Assembly: GCA_030063045.1 (NCBI GenBank)
Contig: JAQSEB010000039.1
Coordinates: 853,501-917,500 of the forward strand
DNA length: 64,000 nt
Direction of reading: 5' to 3'
Source of the DNA: Pratylenchus scribneri
Lineage: Eukaryota; Nematoda; Chromadorea; Rhabditida; Pratylenchidae
Shown here: piece after piece, positions 31,601-43,720 of the stretch
Layout: each line of letters begins with the position of its first letter
Position numbering within the stretch: position 1 is the first letter of the stretch
The notes under the pieces: model-generated
The model's database searches: none
Told to the model about the DNA's origin: nothing
The model's input: only the letters and a program-made list of their open reading frames with translations
Program-made: the position numbers and the translations under genes

Positions 31601-34600
31601 GGAATTATTTAAAATCAGAACAGGCGGAATTATTAAAATCAGAACAGGCGGAATTATTTAAAATCAGAACAGGCGGAATTATTTAAATCAGAACAGGCGG
31701 AATTATTAAAATCAGAACAGGCGGAATTTATTCAATGATTTTTTTCTTTAAATTTCATAAATACCTTATTTCTTCTCTCATTAAATCAAAACTATTCCCC
31801 TTTTTTACTCATCTTTTAATTTTTGTAAAACTATTAAAAACGGTATAATTTTGCAGTCTTAAAAATGTACATGAACTCAATAATTGACCTGATCAACAAA
31901 TGGTGTATGATCACTGTATGCATAAACTTGCATATCAGCATAATGGGCCGCAATTCTCCTCCATTCATTCACTGTTGGTACCAATTCATGATATTTGATG
32001 ACTCGATGAAAATTTGTGACGAAAAAGAATGCCTGAATGCATTCTGGCCTGTTCGCCCGACATTCCGCCTCATTGTAATGCACAAATGAACTCAAATAGA
32101 AATAGGCGGCTGATTTGAAAAATGCGGGAATTTCGGTGTAAGTGAAACGAGGAGAATCGAATTCTTCTGCCGGATCGATCTTTAAAATTTGGAAAGTAAA
32201 AATATTATTTTTTGTATTTTGCCTCTCTTTCATCCAAATTTTCATTTCCATTGCTGTAGAATCGCAGGAAATCTTCGTATTGTTGAAGCCAAAAAAATGT
32301 TGATTCTGGGCCATAACTGTTCAATGCATGCTCAAAATCCCAAACAATTTGTTTGACTCCTTTTAATTAAATCATTAGAATTAAAATATTTCAATTTCCC
32401 ATTTTTTACTCAGCAATTGTTGTTGGTCTCGCATATCGCCGGGATTGAGGACAAAAATGCTAATTGGTTGCATATTCTTCAATGCCATTTCAAATTGGAA
32501 TTGAAAATCATGCAAATATGAATTTGGCAATGCCATTTTATCAATGGAAATGTTGGATTGGAGGCGGCGAATGCCAAACCAACAAAGCAGAAAATAAAAA
32601 CACATGAAAATTGCGAGAAATGCCCTTTAAATTAATATAAATATTTAAATAATATTTAATGGAAATGGACACCTGGTCAACCATTTGGTCACAGCCCATG
32701 CCCAAAATTGCACAATTATTCGATGCCATCTTTCGGCATGTGCCGCCGCAATACAATATCTCTTAAATGGAGTAAAATATATAAAATTATTAAAATAAAA
32801 TATATTTACACTTTGTTCTGCTTCCTCAATTCCATTCCTCCCCCAAATTGCTGTACTCCTTGAGTTCCTTTTCATTTTTCGTTTCTCATTAAAACAAACA
32901 ATCGCAGAGAGGAAAACCAATTGATAAAGCCAACCTTAATTAAAGTCAAATAATTAAATATTATTTTTGAATAATTCACAAATTGAAATAGCAAGTGCCG
33001 AAAAAATGCAAAATGTTCGAACAGCTGGGGTGTCCGAAAAAGCGCCAATTGCAAATGAAATAACATTGGTCAAGGAACTGTGGTGAAAGATGGGAATATT
33101 AATAATTGAAATTGAATATTGGTTATTTTGGATACAGTCAAATTCTTTTCGAAAATTTTATTATATATTGGACTAGGGGCAATTTAAGATGGATTATCAA
33201 ATTACTTTTTTGATCAATCAAGAACTTATAAAATCATTTTGATGCTTAACCTAATAGTGATGGATGGGCCTGCATCCTCCAAACAAATTGCCATTTTCGA
33301 TGGCACACCGCCCTTTACATAATCGAATTGTCTTTCAAATTCATTGGTCCGATGCCAGGCTCGCATCTGAAAATGATAAATATCTATAATAAATTTTTTC
33401 ATTTCAACCAAAATGAAAATGTCATCAACGCCAACAGAAAGAACAAGGAATAGAGCGGCCACAATGATGGACTGAAATTTATATCCACAAACGGCCATTA
33501 AGCCAATCGCAGTTACCTTCAATGAAAGGGGGGGGGGGGGGTTGGTTTAACTATTTCTATCATTCCATTACCATTGCCAACAATGGGATCAAACAGCCAA
33601 TTAAACACTCAATGAAACGATTTTCTTCCTTTTTTGCTCGAAATGAAGTGCAAACAACAAAAATCTATTGAATAATTAATTCATTCATTATTTTATTCCA
33701 ATTTGTTAATTCTCCCTACAATCATGAAAACGACAGAGGTGGCCAAAAGTGGTGCTGTCTCGGCCCCCATTCGCCTCACTTCTTGTGTGACCAAATTATC
33801 GCTGGTCATTCCAGTCTAATTCAAAAAATAATTATTTGAATAGTTTTTTTGGACACCTTTAAAAGCCTTGAATATGGTGGCCGCTCGAACATCTCAATTG
33901 CCGCTAAAATTAATTTAAATTAATTTATAATACATTTATTAACATTTCTACCTTCTTGCCATTTCACAATTATATCCTTATTATCATAATCGGCAACCAA
34001 GAAGAATGGCATCACCTAAAAGAATAATTCCTTCAAAAATATATCCATTCCCATTAATAAACTTTCTCAAATACCCTATATTCTCTTTACCCATTGGGGG
34101 AATTATTTTTCAACCCCACAAAAATTAAGAAAATTTTGGGCCGAACTCCCTAATTTTTTGATATTATTGAACAAATTTTATTGGATTTAGAACTTACTAA
34201 GAAAATGCAATAAAATAATTTTAAGCTCACTCTGTCAAGGAGATATTAGTCTTTAAAGTTAATGAGACTGGAGTATTAAAAGAAAATTTACGGTATATCC
34301 TTTCCCCTTCATTATTACCGCTGTTGAGAATGCTTCAAGCAATTTCAATGTGGGCTGCATTTTTGCCATTTCCCCTTCATTTGTTCCACCCCTTCCTTTG
34401 GCACTGTTTTCCAATGCCATCAAAAGAGCTTGTTCCTCTTCCGTTGCTTCCATCGATGTTTTTGTGTTTTGACTATTCCCCTCCCCATTGCTTATATTCT
34501 TCAAAGTTACTCCATAAACATTGTTGCCTGAATCAATCAAATTTTAATTAATTAATTATTTTCCCACCAATGAATGCTCGAGTGCCAAACAATTCAACGG

Positions 34601-35220
34601 CAGGATAAGTATGGGTCAATGGTTGCCGTGGATCATAAATTTTGAGGAATGCCAGGAATGCCGTATTCAATTCACAATATGGCTCACAAATGTCCCGATA
34701 ACCATATTGACGTCCATTTTTAGTTACATGAATCTTTGAATATTTTTAAAAATTATTTCAATCAGATAATATTGTCACTTCTTGTTGCAATGCCCGAGTG
34801 AAATTGTAAAGAATCCAACGATATTCATCCCTCAACAAATTGCCACCATCCCTCGCCCTGCTCATTATATAGCATGGATCTAGGGTGCCATTCTGAAAAT
34901 AATAAATTTTGATTAATTGAATGGAAAATATTTAGGCCACCTGTTTTAAAAATTGTTTGGCCACTTGATATTCCAATTTACTGGGAGCATTCAAAGGTGA
35001 ATATTCCGTCCGAACATTGTTGACTTCTTGGAATCGGAATAGCCCAATGCTGGCCACAATTGAAATCAAAAGGACGGAAAGAATGATGAAAAGGGGATAT
35101 TGCCCTATTTTTAGGAGTATGGAACATTTTAATTATTGGGAATTATATTATTAATATTTTACCAATTTTATAGCCAAGTCTATTGAAACCTTTTTCGAAT
35201 AAATGCGTTGGATGCCGCAT
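28608..35220 (-). CDS. Patched-related (PTR/SSD, RND-type) membrane protein
   Basis: Many exons from the ATG at 35220 (MRHPTHLFEKGFNRLGYKIG). An N-terminal membrane segment (YPLFIILSVLLISIVASIGL) is followed by EVNNVRTEYSPLNAPSKLEY, the usual PTR start. The sterol-sensing domain shows LVLSVGVDDIFILV, with the acidic GxxDD motif of RND proton relays. The second extracellular part has HELVPTVNEWRRIAAHY and FVDQ, then IAIDQTVFGSVAAALVC. The C-terminal tail is a Ser/Gly-rich run near 29200 and probably a last exon to 28608 joined in phase 0. PTR proteins act in moulting and membrane or sterol traffic in nematodes. One intron holds the 24-bp minisatellite, another a family D repeat, another a poly-G tract. 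Expected length 900-1000 aa; the exon chain looks intact. Confidence 0.85.
28835..29062. repeat. Dispersed repeat family D, shortened copy 3
   Basis: Begins CAATGCCAATAATGCC, then CCTACTGTACCCCC, CTATCAATCAAATATTGCC, TTTTTTAAACCAAT, and ends ATTAGGACTAA. The GC-rich block of copies 1 and 2 is missing. It lies in the last intron of the patched-related gene. Confidence 0.6.
30426..31733. repeat. 24-bp minisatellite, about 54 units
   Basis: Tandem array in an intron of the patched-related gene. The + strand unit is GGCGGAATTATTAAAATCAG followed by AACA. It is more homogeneous than the array at 9905, with scattered variants (TTAGAATAG, TTATAAAAATC, extra A) that shift the reading frame. The long + strand frame repeating SEQAELLK is a by-product. 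On the strand of the host transcript the unit reads TTCTGATTTTAATAATTCCG, matching the core of the other array. Confidence 0.95.
33528..33541. repeat. Poly-G tract in an intron of the patched-related gene
   Basis: A run of about 13 G directly beside an exon end. Long homopolymers are prone to slippage and sequencing error. Similar C runs occur near 52603-52614 and 53178-53189. Confidence 0.7.
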
Positions 35221-37644
35221 TTTTATTAATTCGAATAGGAAATACCCAAAATTAGTTCATAAAATTTGGAATAATTTTTCTAAAAATTAAAAGAAATTAT
35301 TGCAAATTAAATTCAGGTCAATGAAATTGGAAGAAGGAATGAGTGGATAAGTCAGGATCAGGATCAATGAGTGGATATTGAAAGTAAAATATCTATAATT
35401 AATTTATTATGCACGAATAAATTGAATATAATTAAATTAATAAAGGATTATTCAAATATGCAAATTCGTATATGGCCAATTAATTAAATAATTGTGTCCG
35501 GATGGATGGATGAATGGCTATCATTATCCCCTTAAAATGCACTTGCTTTGATGTAAATTTATGAATGAATTAATGTGAAGAATGGAAGGGGGATTGCGCG
35601 ATATGCGTTTTGCGGCAGATGGGATGGGTTGTGAATGTGGACAATAATATGTTACGGGGGAATGGGAATGGACAAAAGAAGAAGAAGCAAAGATATTTGG
35701 GGGGCTAACCGAAGTAATTGCAGGAAGTCGGCCCCAAAAGAATGTGGGCTATTTTTTGAAGGAATTATTTGGGGGATGAACAGGTTCCCCTCCTCACAAT
35801 CAACAACCAATGCACAATAATCCAGCAGTACAAAGGTGGAGAGGAAAAGTTGCCTTCGCTGACATCAGAGAAGAACAATATATCCCTTTTTATGAGAAAA
35901 TCCATTATCCATTTACCCAATTATATTTATGTGCCTAATTGGCCATGGATAACGGCTAATTTAAGAATTGGCTTTTTTAATATTACGGAAGAGGGGATTA
36001 TACTTACCGTAAATTCTCTATTAGAAGCCATAGCCCTAGGGAGTCCCTGAAATGTATAATCCAATGGGCTTCTAATAGAGAATTTACGGTATGTAGTGAG
36101 TGAGCTTGAGTGAATTTGGAATTAAATTTATTATGAGATACAATATACAAAGATTCTACAAAAATTGAAGAGAAGCGAGGGAAAATGCCGTTGACGCACA
36201 AATCAAGTGAAAAGCCATCCCCCTAAAAATGCCCGTCAATGTCATCGCACAGCCATAACAAAGGGAAGGAGGGAGAGAGGGGTTGGCAATGGGAAAAAGC
36301 CTTTTGTTGGTGGTTGATTGTTGGATGTTTGGGGGAGGGAGGGATATGTTCCGGTTGGCGTATTTGCATTGAAATGGGCGACTGACGAGTCCCTCGCACA
36401 ATAATAATATAAATGAAATGAATTGAATGGATGAATTATGGATGGGATTGGATTGGATGGGCATTTTGGGGTGGGTGGGGGAAGTGAAAATTGCTAAAAT
36501 ATTTAATCCAAAAATTGCATAAATCCTCCTTTAATTTAAATAGTCGTTGGCCATCAGCCCATTTTTCCTTCTGTGATCATTCATCCGATCACTGAATGAT
36601 TGACAATTTCAATATTCAAAACCAGTTTTTGAACTAGCCAAACATTTTGGGTGGCCTATGCCCAATTCACGGATAATTTTAAAGCAAATAATATTAAAAA
36701 TGGGGATAATGGCCAAATGGGAGGGGGAAGAATTGGTTCTGGCTATTAAAAATGATATTTAACACTGAATTGAGTGAGAAATGATGGATGAGATGGGACA
36801 AGAAAAAGTGAAATGAAAACACGGAGGAAAGGTGGCAAAATTGGCAGATGATCAGATAAAAATGGATGGATGGATGGTCTCAGGCTCAACATGAATGTTA
36901 TAAAAAAGCCAAGGAGAGTAAAACCAAAAGTGATGTTTTTGGGATTGTTTGGGTCCGGTTCCTCTGCCGCCACTGTTTTTGCTGGCAATTTTTGGATTTA
37001 CTTTCAATTTTTGCCTTTTCTTCTCCTTTTTGATTGTACTTTGGATGGATGCATTTTTGGGAAGGGAATGAACGCCTTTTAGCCTCTCCAAATCCACCAA
37101 AATCCTCAAAAATGTTTCTTCACCATTTTTACACCTTATTGCAGTCCCAAAACTGGTTCAGCAGATCAAAAAGCCAAGGGGAGGGGAATGGAGGCAAAGC
37201 CAAAGGAAATAATGGCGAAGGGATAAGGAGGGATGAAGGGGAAATGGACGATTTGGAATTGGAATTGGGGGAATACTATAATGGCGACAATGGATTAATG
37301 CGGAAAATTGGTGCGGAAATGGAGGGGAGAAATGTGGAATTGGGACACATATTTGGATTTGGGAAGGCCATAAAATTAATCAGCAGAAAAAGGAAAAGCG
37401 GAAGGAGAATATTTTATAAATATTATTTAAAAATTTACCTTTTTAATTAAAAGATTTTCTGATGTTGAAGGGAGGAGAATGAGAATATTTCTTAAAAGAA
37501 ATGATTATTTTTCATTATAATAGAAGAATTAAATTTTGTTTAATATTGCATCGTATAAATGTAAAATTGAATTTCATAAAGAAACACTATTACAATCCAA
37601 AGACCCGAATTTATACTCATTCATAAATAAAAATTTTCCCCAAT
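35221..37644. other. Intergenic region with hairpin element and one weak gene candidate
   Basis: Upstream of the patched-related gene. A 26-bp inverted repeat lies at 36005-36091. ORFs around 36870-37450 (+) could form a small gene: a hydrophobic first part (VMFLGLFGSGSSAATVFAG) and a charged exon after an AG near 37144 (DDLELELGEYYNGDN ... SRKRKSGRR). A fully convincing junction between them was not found. ORFs on the - strand here are less convincing. Confidence 0.35.
36005..36091. repeat. Small hairpin element with 26-bp arms
   Basis: The left arm starts TACCGTAAATTCTCTATTAG and the right arm is its inverse with one extra G, separated by about 35 bp. It would fold into a strong stem. It looks like a minimal foldback MITE; the TACCGTA start resembles ends of other elements in this window. 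Confidence 0.75.
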
Positions 37645-39900
37645 TCATTTATCAATTTCATTTCGAACTTCCGGTGTGCCAAAATAAATTCCATATTGTT
37701 CAATGCCGCATTCATTTGTGCCCCTCTCAATTTTGAGCACTCCATCCTCGCCCCAATCCGTATTCCACGAATTCATGGCCAACCAAAAATCGGTGTTTTG
37801 TCCATCCGAACATGTTTGTGTGCCCCATCCAATCAACCGTATGACATGTCCAATCTCATATCGAGCATTATTCGAATGCTAAACGAAATATTCCATATAA
37901 ATATTGAACCCTATTTTACCGCATAAACGCCAGAATTATAAAAATAAATGTCGCTGTAAAGGTCCATGATGGCCGCAACCGAACCATTTGCTCGAATCTC
38001 CTCTTTGATATTGTCAATTGTAACGGAATTGTCCTCAAGCCAACCAATCCAAGTTGCTGAAATTGGAAATTCTTCATGTAGAATCTATTCGGTTATAGTT
38101 AAAGGAGAAAATTTATTCTTCTTATTAATCGGCAAAATTTAAAAAAAAAACCACAAATTTATTCTGCTTTGACCGAAAATTTTACTTAAATAAAAACCGT
38201 TTTAAAAAGAATATTTAAAATGGCAAAAAAAGTATTGCTATTCGCGAATATGAGTTATAACGCTTCAGAAGTTTATTCTAGACCCCAAAACCATTCCAAT
38301 TGATAGTTCTCGTGGAGATGCATCGTTTGAAATTGATTTGTTAGGGTTTAATCAATTTTAAATTAGTTTTGTGGTTTAAACAGTTTAATACCCTTAATTT
38401 TTATCAAATCATAACAAATTATGTATTTTCAATGTTATTTTCGCCAAATCAAATATTCTTTTGAAAATTGGTAATCAAATATTTTGACCCTAAAACCAAT
38501 TCACGAAATATTTAAAAAAAAATATTAACAAAATAAAAAGAACAAACGATAATTTTTGTCGGCATAATAACTCCGGTCATAATTTCCATTTGTGCAGGTG
38601 GTTAGGCATGGAGGTGACAAATAAGATGGTTTATCATTATTCTCTTTATGGGTTGGCCGGAATGGGTATGGTTTGCATCCGCCGCCCCATTTAAAGCCAG
38701 TTCCCGTGCAAAGTCCATTTTTTCGAATCCATCGCCAGGCTTCATTCGGATATCCTCCTCCACATCCATTCGAATTTTCCTCACAACCAATCAAGTCAAG
38801 GGCCGAAAAATGGGCGGATGGGGTATTTTGGATTGGTACACCGGCTTTTGCATGTTCAATACAATGTCTATCGGAAAAAACGGAGGCGGTGGCAACGGCC
38901 CAACAACTGGCACAATTCGCTTGGTCCTGGATGGTATTAATGATTGGCGCGCATTGGGGCCATTGTTCGCGGGCATCGAATTGGATATTTGTGCTGAAAA
39001 ATTCGGCAAAATAAATAATTCACTTAATTAATTATTTTCTTGGAACTTTATTGACTAATTTCTGTGGATATTTTAACATTTAAATTGGTTTTTAATTGAT
39101 CGAATTAAATACTCATTTTGTACTAAATTGGGTAATTTTCTACACAATATATGTGTAACGGTAAATTTGGAGAATTGTAAATCCCGGGATTTACCAAGTT
39201 TCTGGACTGGTAAATTACAGAAATCTCAGCTTCTATACATCTTACCGACTCAAAGCAAGCTCATTCGATTCGACATAGTCAGATTTAGTCTATAAAATTT
39301 CAGACCGGTTTAGGGGCTAGGGTTAGGGTTAAGGAGAGGGCGCCGAAGGCGGAAACGGAATCTAACGGAAAGTGTTATTAAACACGTTCCTACCCGTCTA
39401 AAATTGAAATCCTTTAAGTAAAATCGACAATGCCAATCGAATGAGCCTACTTCGAGTCCATATGATGTTTAGAAGTCGAGATTCTCAAAATTTACCAGCC
39501 CATCATCTTGGAAAATCCCAGGATTTAAAAATTTCCAAAATTTGCCGCAAAGTCTGAATGAATTATGCAAATAAATATATTGAATTCACCTGCATCTTCG
39601 AGCATCCCAATTTAGAGGCCGTTTTCCCGTATTACTTTCTAATGTGCCAATGCTCAAATTCAATTGTTGCCGAGGTGAATGAATAATTGCGCCGGCCAAT
39701 CTTTTCTTCTCCTCTTCCTCCATTAATGCGAATCTTTCATTGTAAGCTGCTTTCCATTTTCCTCCATTTTTTTGGTACACTTCTTCCACAAATTTTTTCG
39801 CATTTACCCTTTTTTCCTCATCATTCCTTTTGGCAAAACTCAATTGAAAAATGAATAAAATTGACAGAATTAAAATAATTATTTTTTTGGAGGATACCAT
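37645..39900 (-). CDS. Cathepsin B-like cysteine protease (C1A)
   Basis: The start is ATG at 39900 (MVSSKKIIILILSILFIFQ), a signal peptide; the upstream TTG is not needed. A propeptide follows (EEVYQKNGGKWKAAYNERFA), then the mature enzyme: INTIQDQANCASCWAV with oxyanion Gln and catalytic Cys, ENSNGCGGGYPNEAWRWI, a Cys-rich occluding-loop-type segment (SPPCLTTCTNGNYDRSYY), the catalytic His in IGHVIRLIGWG, and the Asn in AMNSWNTDWGEDG. It ends GTPEVRNEIDK. All three catalytic residues are present, so it is predicted active. The usual QGSCGSCWA is altered to QANCASCWA. It is secreted or lysosomal; nematode relatives are gut digestive enzymes. Two introns hold repeats (family E copy about 39165-39560, family B relic about 38265-38420). 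Confidence 0.92.
38265..38420. repeat. Degenerate family B copy in a cathepsin intron
   Basis: Contains AGACCCCAAAACC, GATAGTTCTCGTGGAGATGCATCG and TTTAAACAGTTTAAT in the order of the family B left arm. The right arm is mostly lost. Confidence 0.45.
39165..39560. mobile_element. Family E palindromic element in cathepsin intron
   Basis: Arms start AAATCCCGGGATTTACCAAG (left) and, read in reverse complement from the right, AAATCCTGGGATTTTCCAAG. Both arms carry AATCTC(A/G)(G/A)CTTCTA and CTCATTCGATT. The centre is CAGACCGGTTTAGG...GGGCGCCGAAGGCGG. It resembles the element at 63430-63727, which shares the centre and inner arms. No ORF. Confidence 0.75.
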
Positions 39901-41400
39901 TCTCCTCAAATTGAGCAATAAAAATGTGGATTATTCGGCTATTATATATATGAATATCCCTTCGTTTTATATTTTTTTATTTGCATATTTTCGCGCACAT
40001 AAAAAACTGCTTTTCATTAATCCAGACTAAACATTCAAAGGCAATAAAATTGTACATTTTTCGCTTTTTTATATTCTCGAACGGGTTTCCAGTCAATTAT
40101 ATTACTCAAATCCTTTTTTAATAATGATTTAATTACCAAAGAATATTACATCATTCAATACAATTTATATATTTACATAAATATTAATAATAATATTATT
40201 ATTATTTTATACCATAATTTAATAAAATTCGAAGTGAATTAGAATTGATTACGGAAGAGCAAAATGATTTTTTTTGATGAAAAGGGAGATGGAACATTAC
40301 TGATATAATTATTATAATTAATAATTATTTATTATACCGTATCAATTTTTATGAATCCACTTCTTTATTTCTTTTAATTAATAGAGAAATTGTTAACTAA
40401 AAAACAGAAAAAAACATTGAGATATTGGATGTATTAATTTGGTGGACTGAAGAGGATATTGAATTGAGGAAGAATGACAAATTAATTAAAAAGAATATAT
40501 TTTGCATTTCAAACAATGGAATATACCGCCGATGATGGATATGGACAAAACAGAATTGAATGGAATTTGACAGAAGGAACAATGCATAATAAATTATTCT
40601 TGAAAAAATATCCGTTAAATTTATTTTTATTCTTTCTCTTCAATCAATTTTTCATTAAATCCAATAATCCCTGTCACCGGAAAGTCGCAAAAACTTGTTA
40701 GTAACATCAAAATTCGGATGCGCAATTTCTTTTTTCGCACCAGTGCACAGCTGCCCTATGGTCCCAATAGAGACTTTTATTCCATTGATTTTCCCCATAA
40801 AGTAGCACATTGAGTTTGTGTCGGCCACTATTCGTCGCCACCAACCACCATCCCTCGGAGGGATTATACATAATATTTAAGTTCATAAAAAAGTGGCGCC
40901 GTTCGGTCATCGCCCACCGTTATCGTTTTTAGTACTTTTTAAAATGAATGAACAAGGAAATGGAAAAACCACCACAGTGATCCCGAAAAATAATAATTTA
41001 ATATTATCAGCTGAGTGGAAAACACAAAATTTTCCTCTTTCAAAAATAGCTTCTATAAAACAGAAAAATTGCTGGCATAATGGTCCATTAATTTCTCTTG
41101 CCCAACCCCTATACAAATGAATCCGTTTTGCCCACATCCATTAAATGTTTTTTCATTCAAATGGCCTCGAATAAAATAAATAAATAACAATGTTTTTTTT
41201 CTCGCAAATGGCCCAAAGCAAAGATGGTTATCTCGGCCTCAAGCTAAATTAATGCTGGCCCGGCCCATGTGAATTATAGTCCTTCACTCAATCAATTAGA
41301 AGACGAATCCCATTATGAGGAAAATTATTTTGCTGAATGATTTAAATTCCTTTGCCGAAAATCAAATTTTTTGTAGAAAGAGCGGTTTTTCTTAATAAAA
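39901..41400. other. Intergenic, possible small - strand ORF at 40707-40910
   Basis: The - strand frame 40910-40707 contains an ordered-looking peptide (NPSEGWWLVATNSGRHKLN, then WDHRAAVHWCEKRNC) and could be an exon, but no signal sequence or partner exon is secure. Overlapping + strand frames (40516-40701, 40893-41120) are alternatives. Not called as a gene. Confidence 0.3.
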
Positions 41401-41910
41401 ACTTGTTTGTTCTGATTCTAAACCTTATAAAGCTTATATCATTCGATAGAGCTCATCAAGTTGCATCGATTGAATAGTTGTTTATCACGGTTTGACTCAA
41501 AATATTAAACCGTCTAAACTACATTTTGTTTTATGAATTTTTAATTTTGATTTAGACTCAGACAATATATAGGTCCAATCTATGTGTCTCGACGAGCTTT
41601 ATCCAATGGTAAAGTTTATAGGATCAAAAAACTAGCATTAAAACGTTTTTAAATTTTCGGCCAAAAAATGCATTTTCTCGGCAAAACAATTTAAATCTCT
41701 CTGCAAAAAATCGCATGCATAAACAAACCATTTCCTCTCATTATTTCCTTCTTTCTTTGTTTTCTCGCAAATGGCCCAAAGCAAAGATGCTTATCTCCCT
41801 CCGGCATAATGCTGGCCCCGGCCCATATGAATTATAGTCCTTCTTCTCCTCCGCTCAATTAATTAGACTGAATTCCATTATTTGAATTATTTCCTTCAGC
41901 AATAATCATT
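41187..41910. repeat. Direct duplication (41187-41340 and 41755-41910) around a family B copy
   Basis: Both segments share TCTCGCAAATGGCCCAAAGC, then AAGATG, TTATCTC, AATGCTGGCC, CCGGCCCAT and GAATTATAGTCCTTC in order. The family B copy at about 41405-41645 lies between them. It precedes the coiled-coil gene at 41981. Confidence 0.65.
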
Positions 41911-41980
41911 TATAATTGTTTTATTATTCCATTAGCAGGTGTTTGATTGCTCTAATTCCCACTTTTAAATTGATTGTAAA

Positions 41981-43720
41981 ATGGAATCAACTGACGAACA
42001 AATGTTTGAATCTCAAAATCAAAAGAAAATCTCCACCTCGAAGGTCGATGAATCAAATCAGAAAAAGGCTGGTCAAAAGAGGATTTAAACATTTAATAAA
42101 TTTAATTATTGAATTATATAAAATAATAAAATTCTAATATAATCTCATTTTTGGAATTTAGAATGATCAGCATCAGAAAAAAGAATTGGATGGACCAAAA
42201 AATGGAGAACAACAAAAGAAAATGGGAGAAAAGGAAAGCATGGAATATCAAAAGGCTTTATTGGAAACAAAATTGAACTTTTACCGGGAAAAGGATCGGC
42301 AATATAAAATACAAATAAAGGTACAATTTTTGATGATGATTTTTTATTTATTTTGGAAGCAAAAGAATTTCGGAATTGAAAATATTATTAATTAATTGGG
42401 AAAAATAAAATATTCAAAATTATTTTTTTAACTACAATAAAAAATGTGCAAATTAAATAAAAAATTTTTATAGCAATTGACCGAAGAAAATGAAAAAATC
42501 AAGGCAGACTCAAAGGAAAATATTTGTATATTAAAGGCGGAATTTAAAGCGGAATTGATGAAGAAAGATCAAAAGATTCAGGATTTAGAGGAAAAGCTGA
42601 AAAACCAAGAAGAAGTTTTTTAAATTAATAAAAAATAATTTAAAATTAAATTTCCAGTTGACAAATGGAATTGAGAGTTTTCGATTAAATGCTGAGAATT
42701 TACGGAAAAAGGCAGTTGAACAATTGGAAAAAATGGGAGTGGAAAAAATTGAAATGCAACGACAAATTAATGAGCAAAGAGCCGAAATTCAATATTGGAA
42801 AGTAATTCAAAAATTGTTAAAATTAATAAGGAAGTTATTACTATTTTGCAGCAAAAGGAATTTGAAATAAACCAATTGGCCCAATCGAAGCAGGCAGAAT
42901 TGAATGAAATTTCGAAAATGAATGCAAAATTAAGAGAGGTCCAAAATTGGATGAAAATAATTTGATGAAAAATTTACAGGAATTGGAGGAAATGAAAATG
43001 AATGGAAATATTCAACAGGAATGGAATTACAGTGATCAGCAACAACAAGAAGGAGAGGAAGAAACGGAAGAATTGGAAGAGAATAATTCATCTCAAATAT
43101 TTGATGAACAAAATTATGAAAATGAATCGCGAAAAGTAAATTTGAATTAATTTTGAATTTGAAAATTGATTTTCAGACACATCAAATTGATGAAAATTTG
43201 GATGAATTTGGCAGCAAAAATGTTCGAAATGCAAAAAAGAAGGCATTCATTTCGATTACGGCAAATGCAGAGGCGGAACAATTGAATGGGGAATATGATT
43301 TTGATGATGATCAAGATGGACAAAATCAAATGGAAAATGGTAAATTTTTAAAATATAATAGAATTAAATTTATTTTATTCCAATTTGAATTTAAATTAAA
43401 ATTATTTTTATATTTTTAAATTTTTAATAAATTAATTTTAATAAAAATATTCCAAATAAAAATATTTAGAATCGTCGTCATCATCTAACGACATTTACAA
43501 CACAAATGAATCGAACAAAAGGGCAAAACGTGGCCGTGGCCGACCGAAGAAGCCGGCGGGGCCAATGACATCGACCACCCTCCAAAACAATCAACAACAG
43601 GAAACAGCGGAGGAAGAAGAAGAAGTGGACACCACTGAGGACCATTGGACCAAAAATGGAAAGGATGGACATTTTTACAGTCCAAATTGCCAAGAATGTA
43701 AACGAATTTATGGAATTTGA
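41981..43720 (+). CDS. Coiled-coil protein with C-terminal AT-hook
   Basis: About eight exons. After MESTDEQMFESQNQKK, most of the protein is charged heptad-like coiled coil (EYQKALLETKLNFYREKDRQ; KDQKIQDLEEKLKNQEE; LRKKAVEQLEKMGVEK; KQAELNEISKMNAKL). An acidic Gln/Glu-rich stretch follows, then in the last exon an AT-hook core RGRGRPKKP flanked by basic residues, an acidic run, and a short Cys pair (SPNCQECKRIYG). Likely a nuclear, chromatin- or DNA-associated protein; the AT-hook binds the minor groove of AT-rich DNA. The first donor is ambiguous (GT at 42044 or GC further on). No family name assigned. Confidence 0.7.

Noticed and set aside
36746..37109. - strand ORFs with hydrophobic stretch
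   Set aside because: They overlap a more plausible + strand reading, have no signal or splice partner, and show Ser/Pro/Leu low complexity.
40397..41137. Several small overlapping ORFs on both strands
   Set aside because: One - strand frame (40707-40910) looks ordered, but no consistent gene model with start, splice sites and stop could be built.
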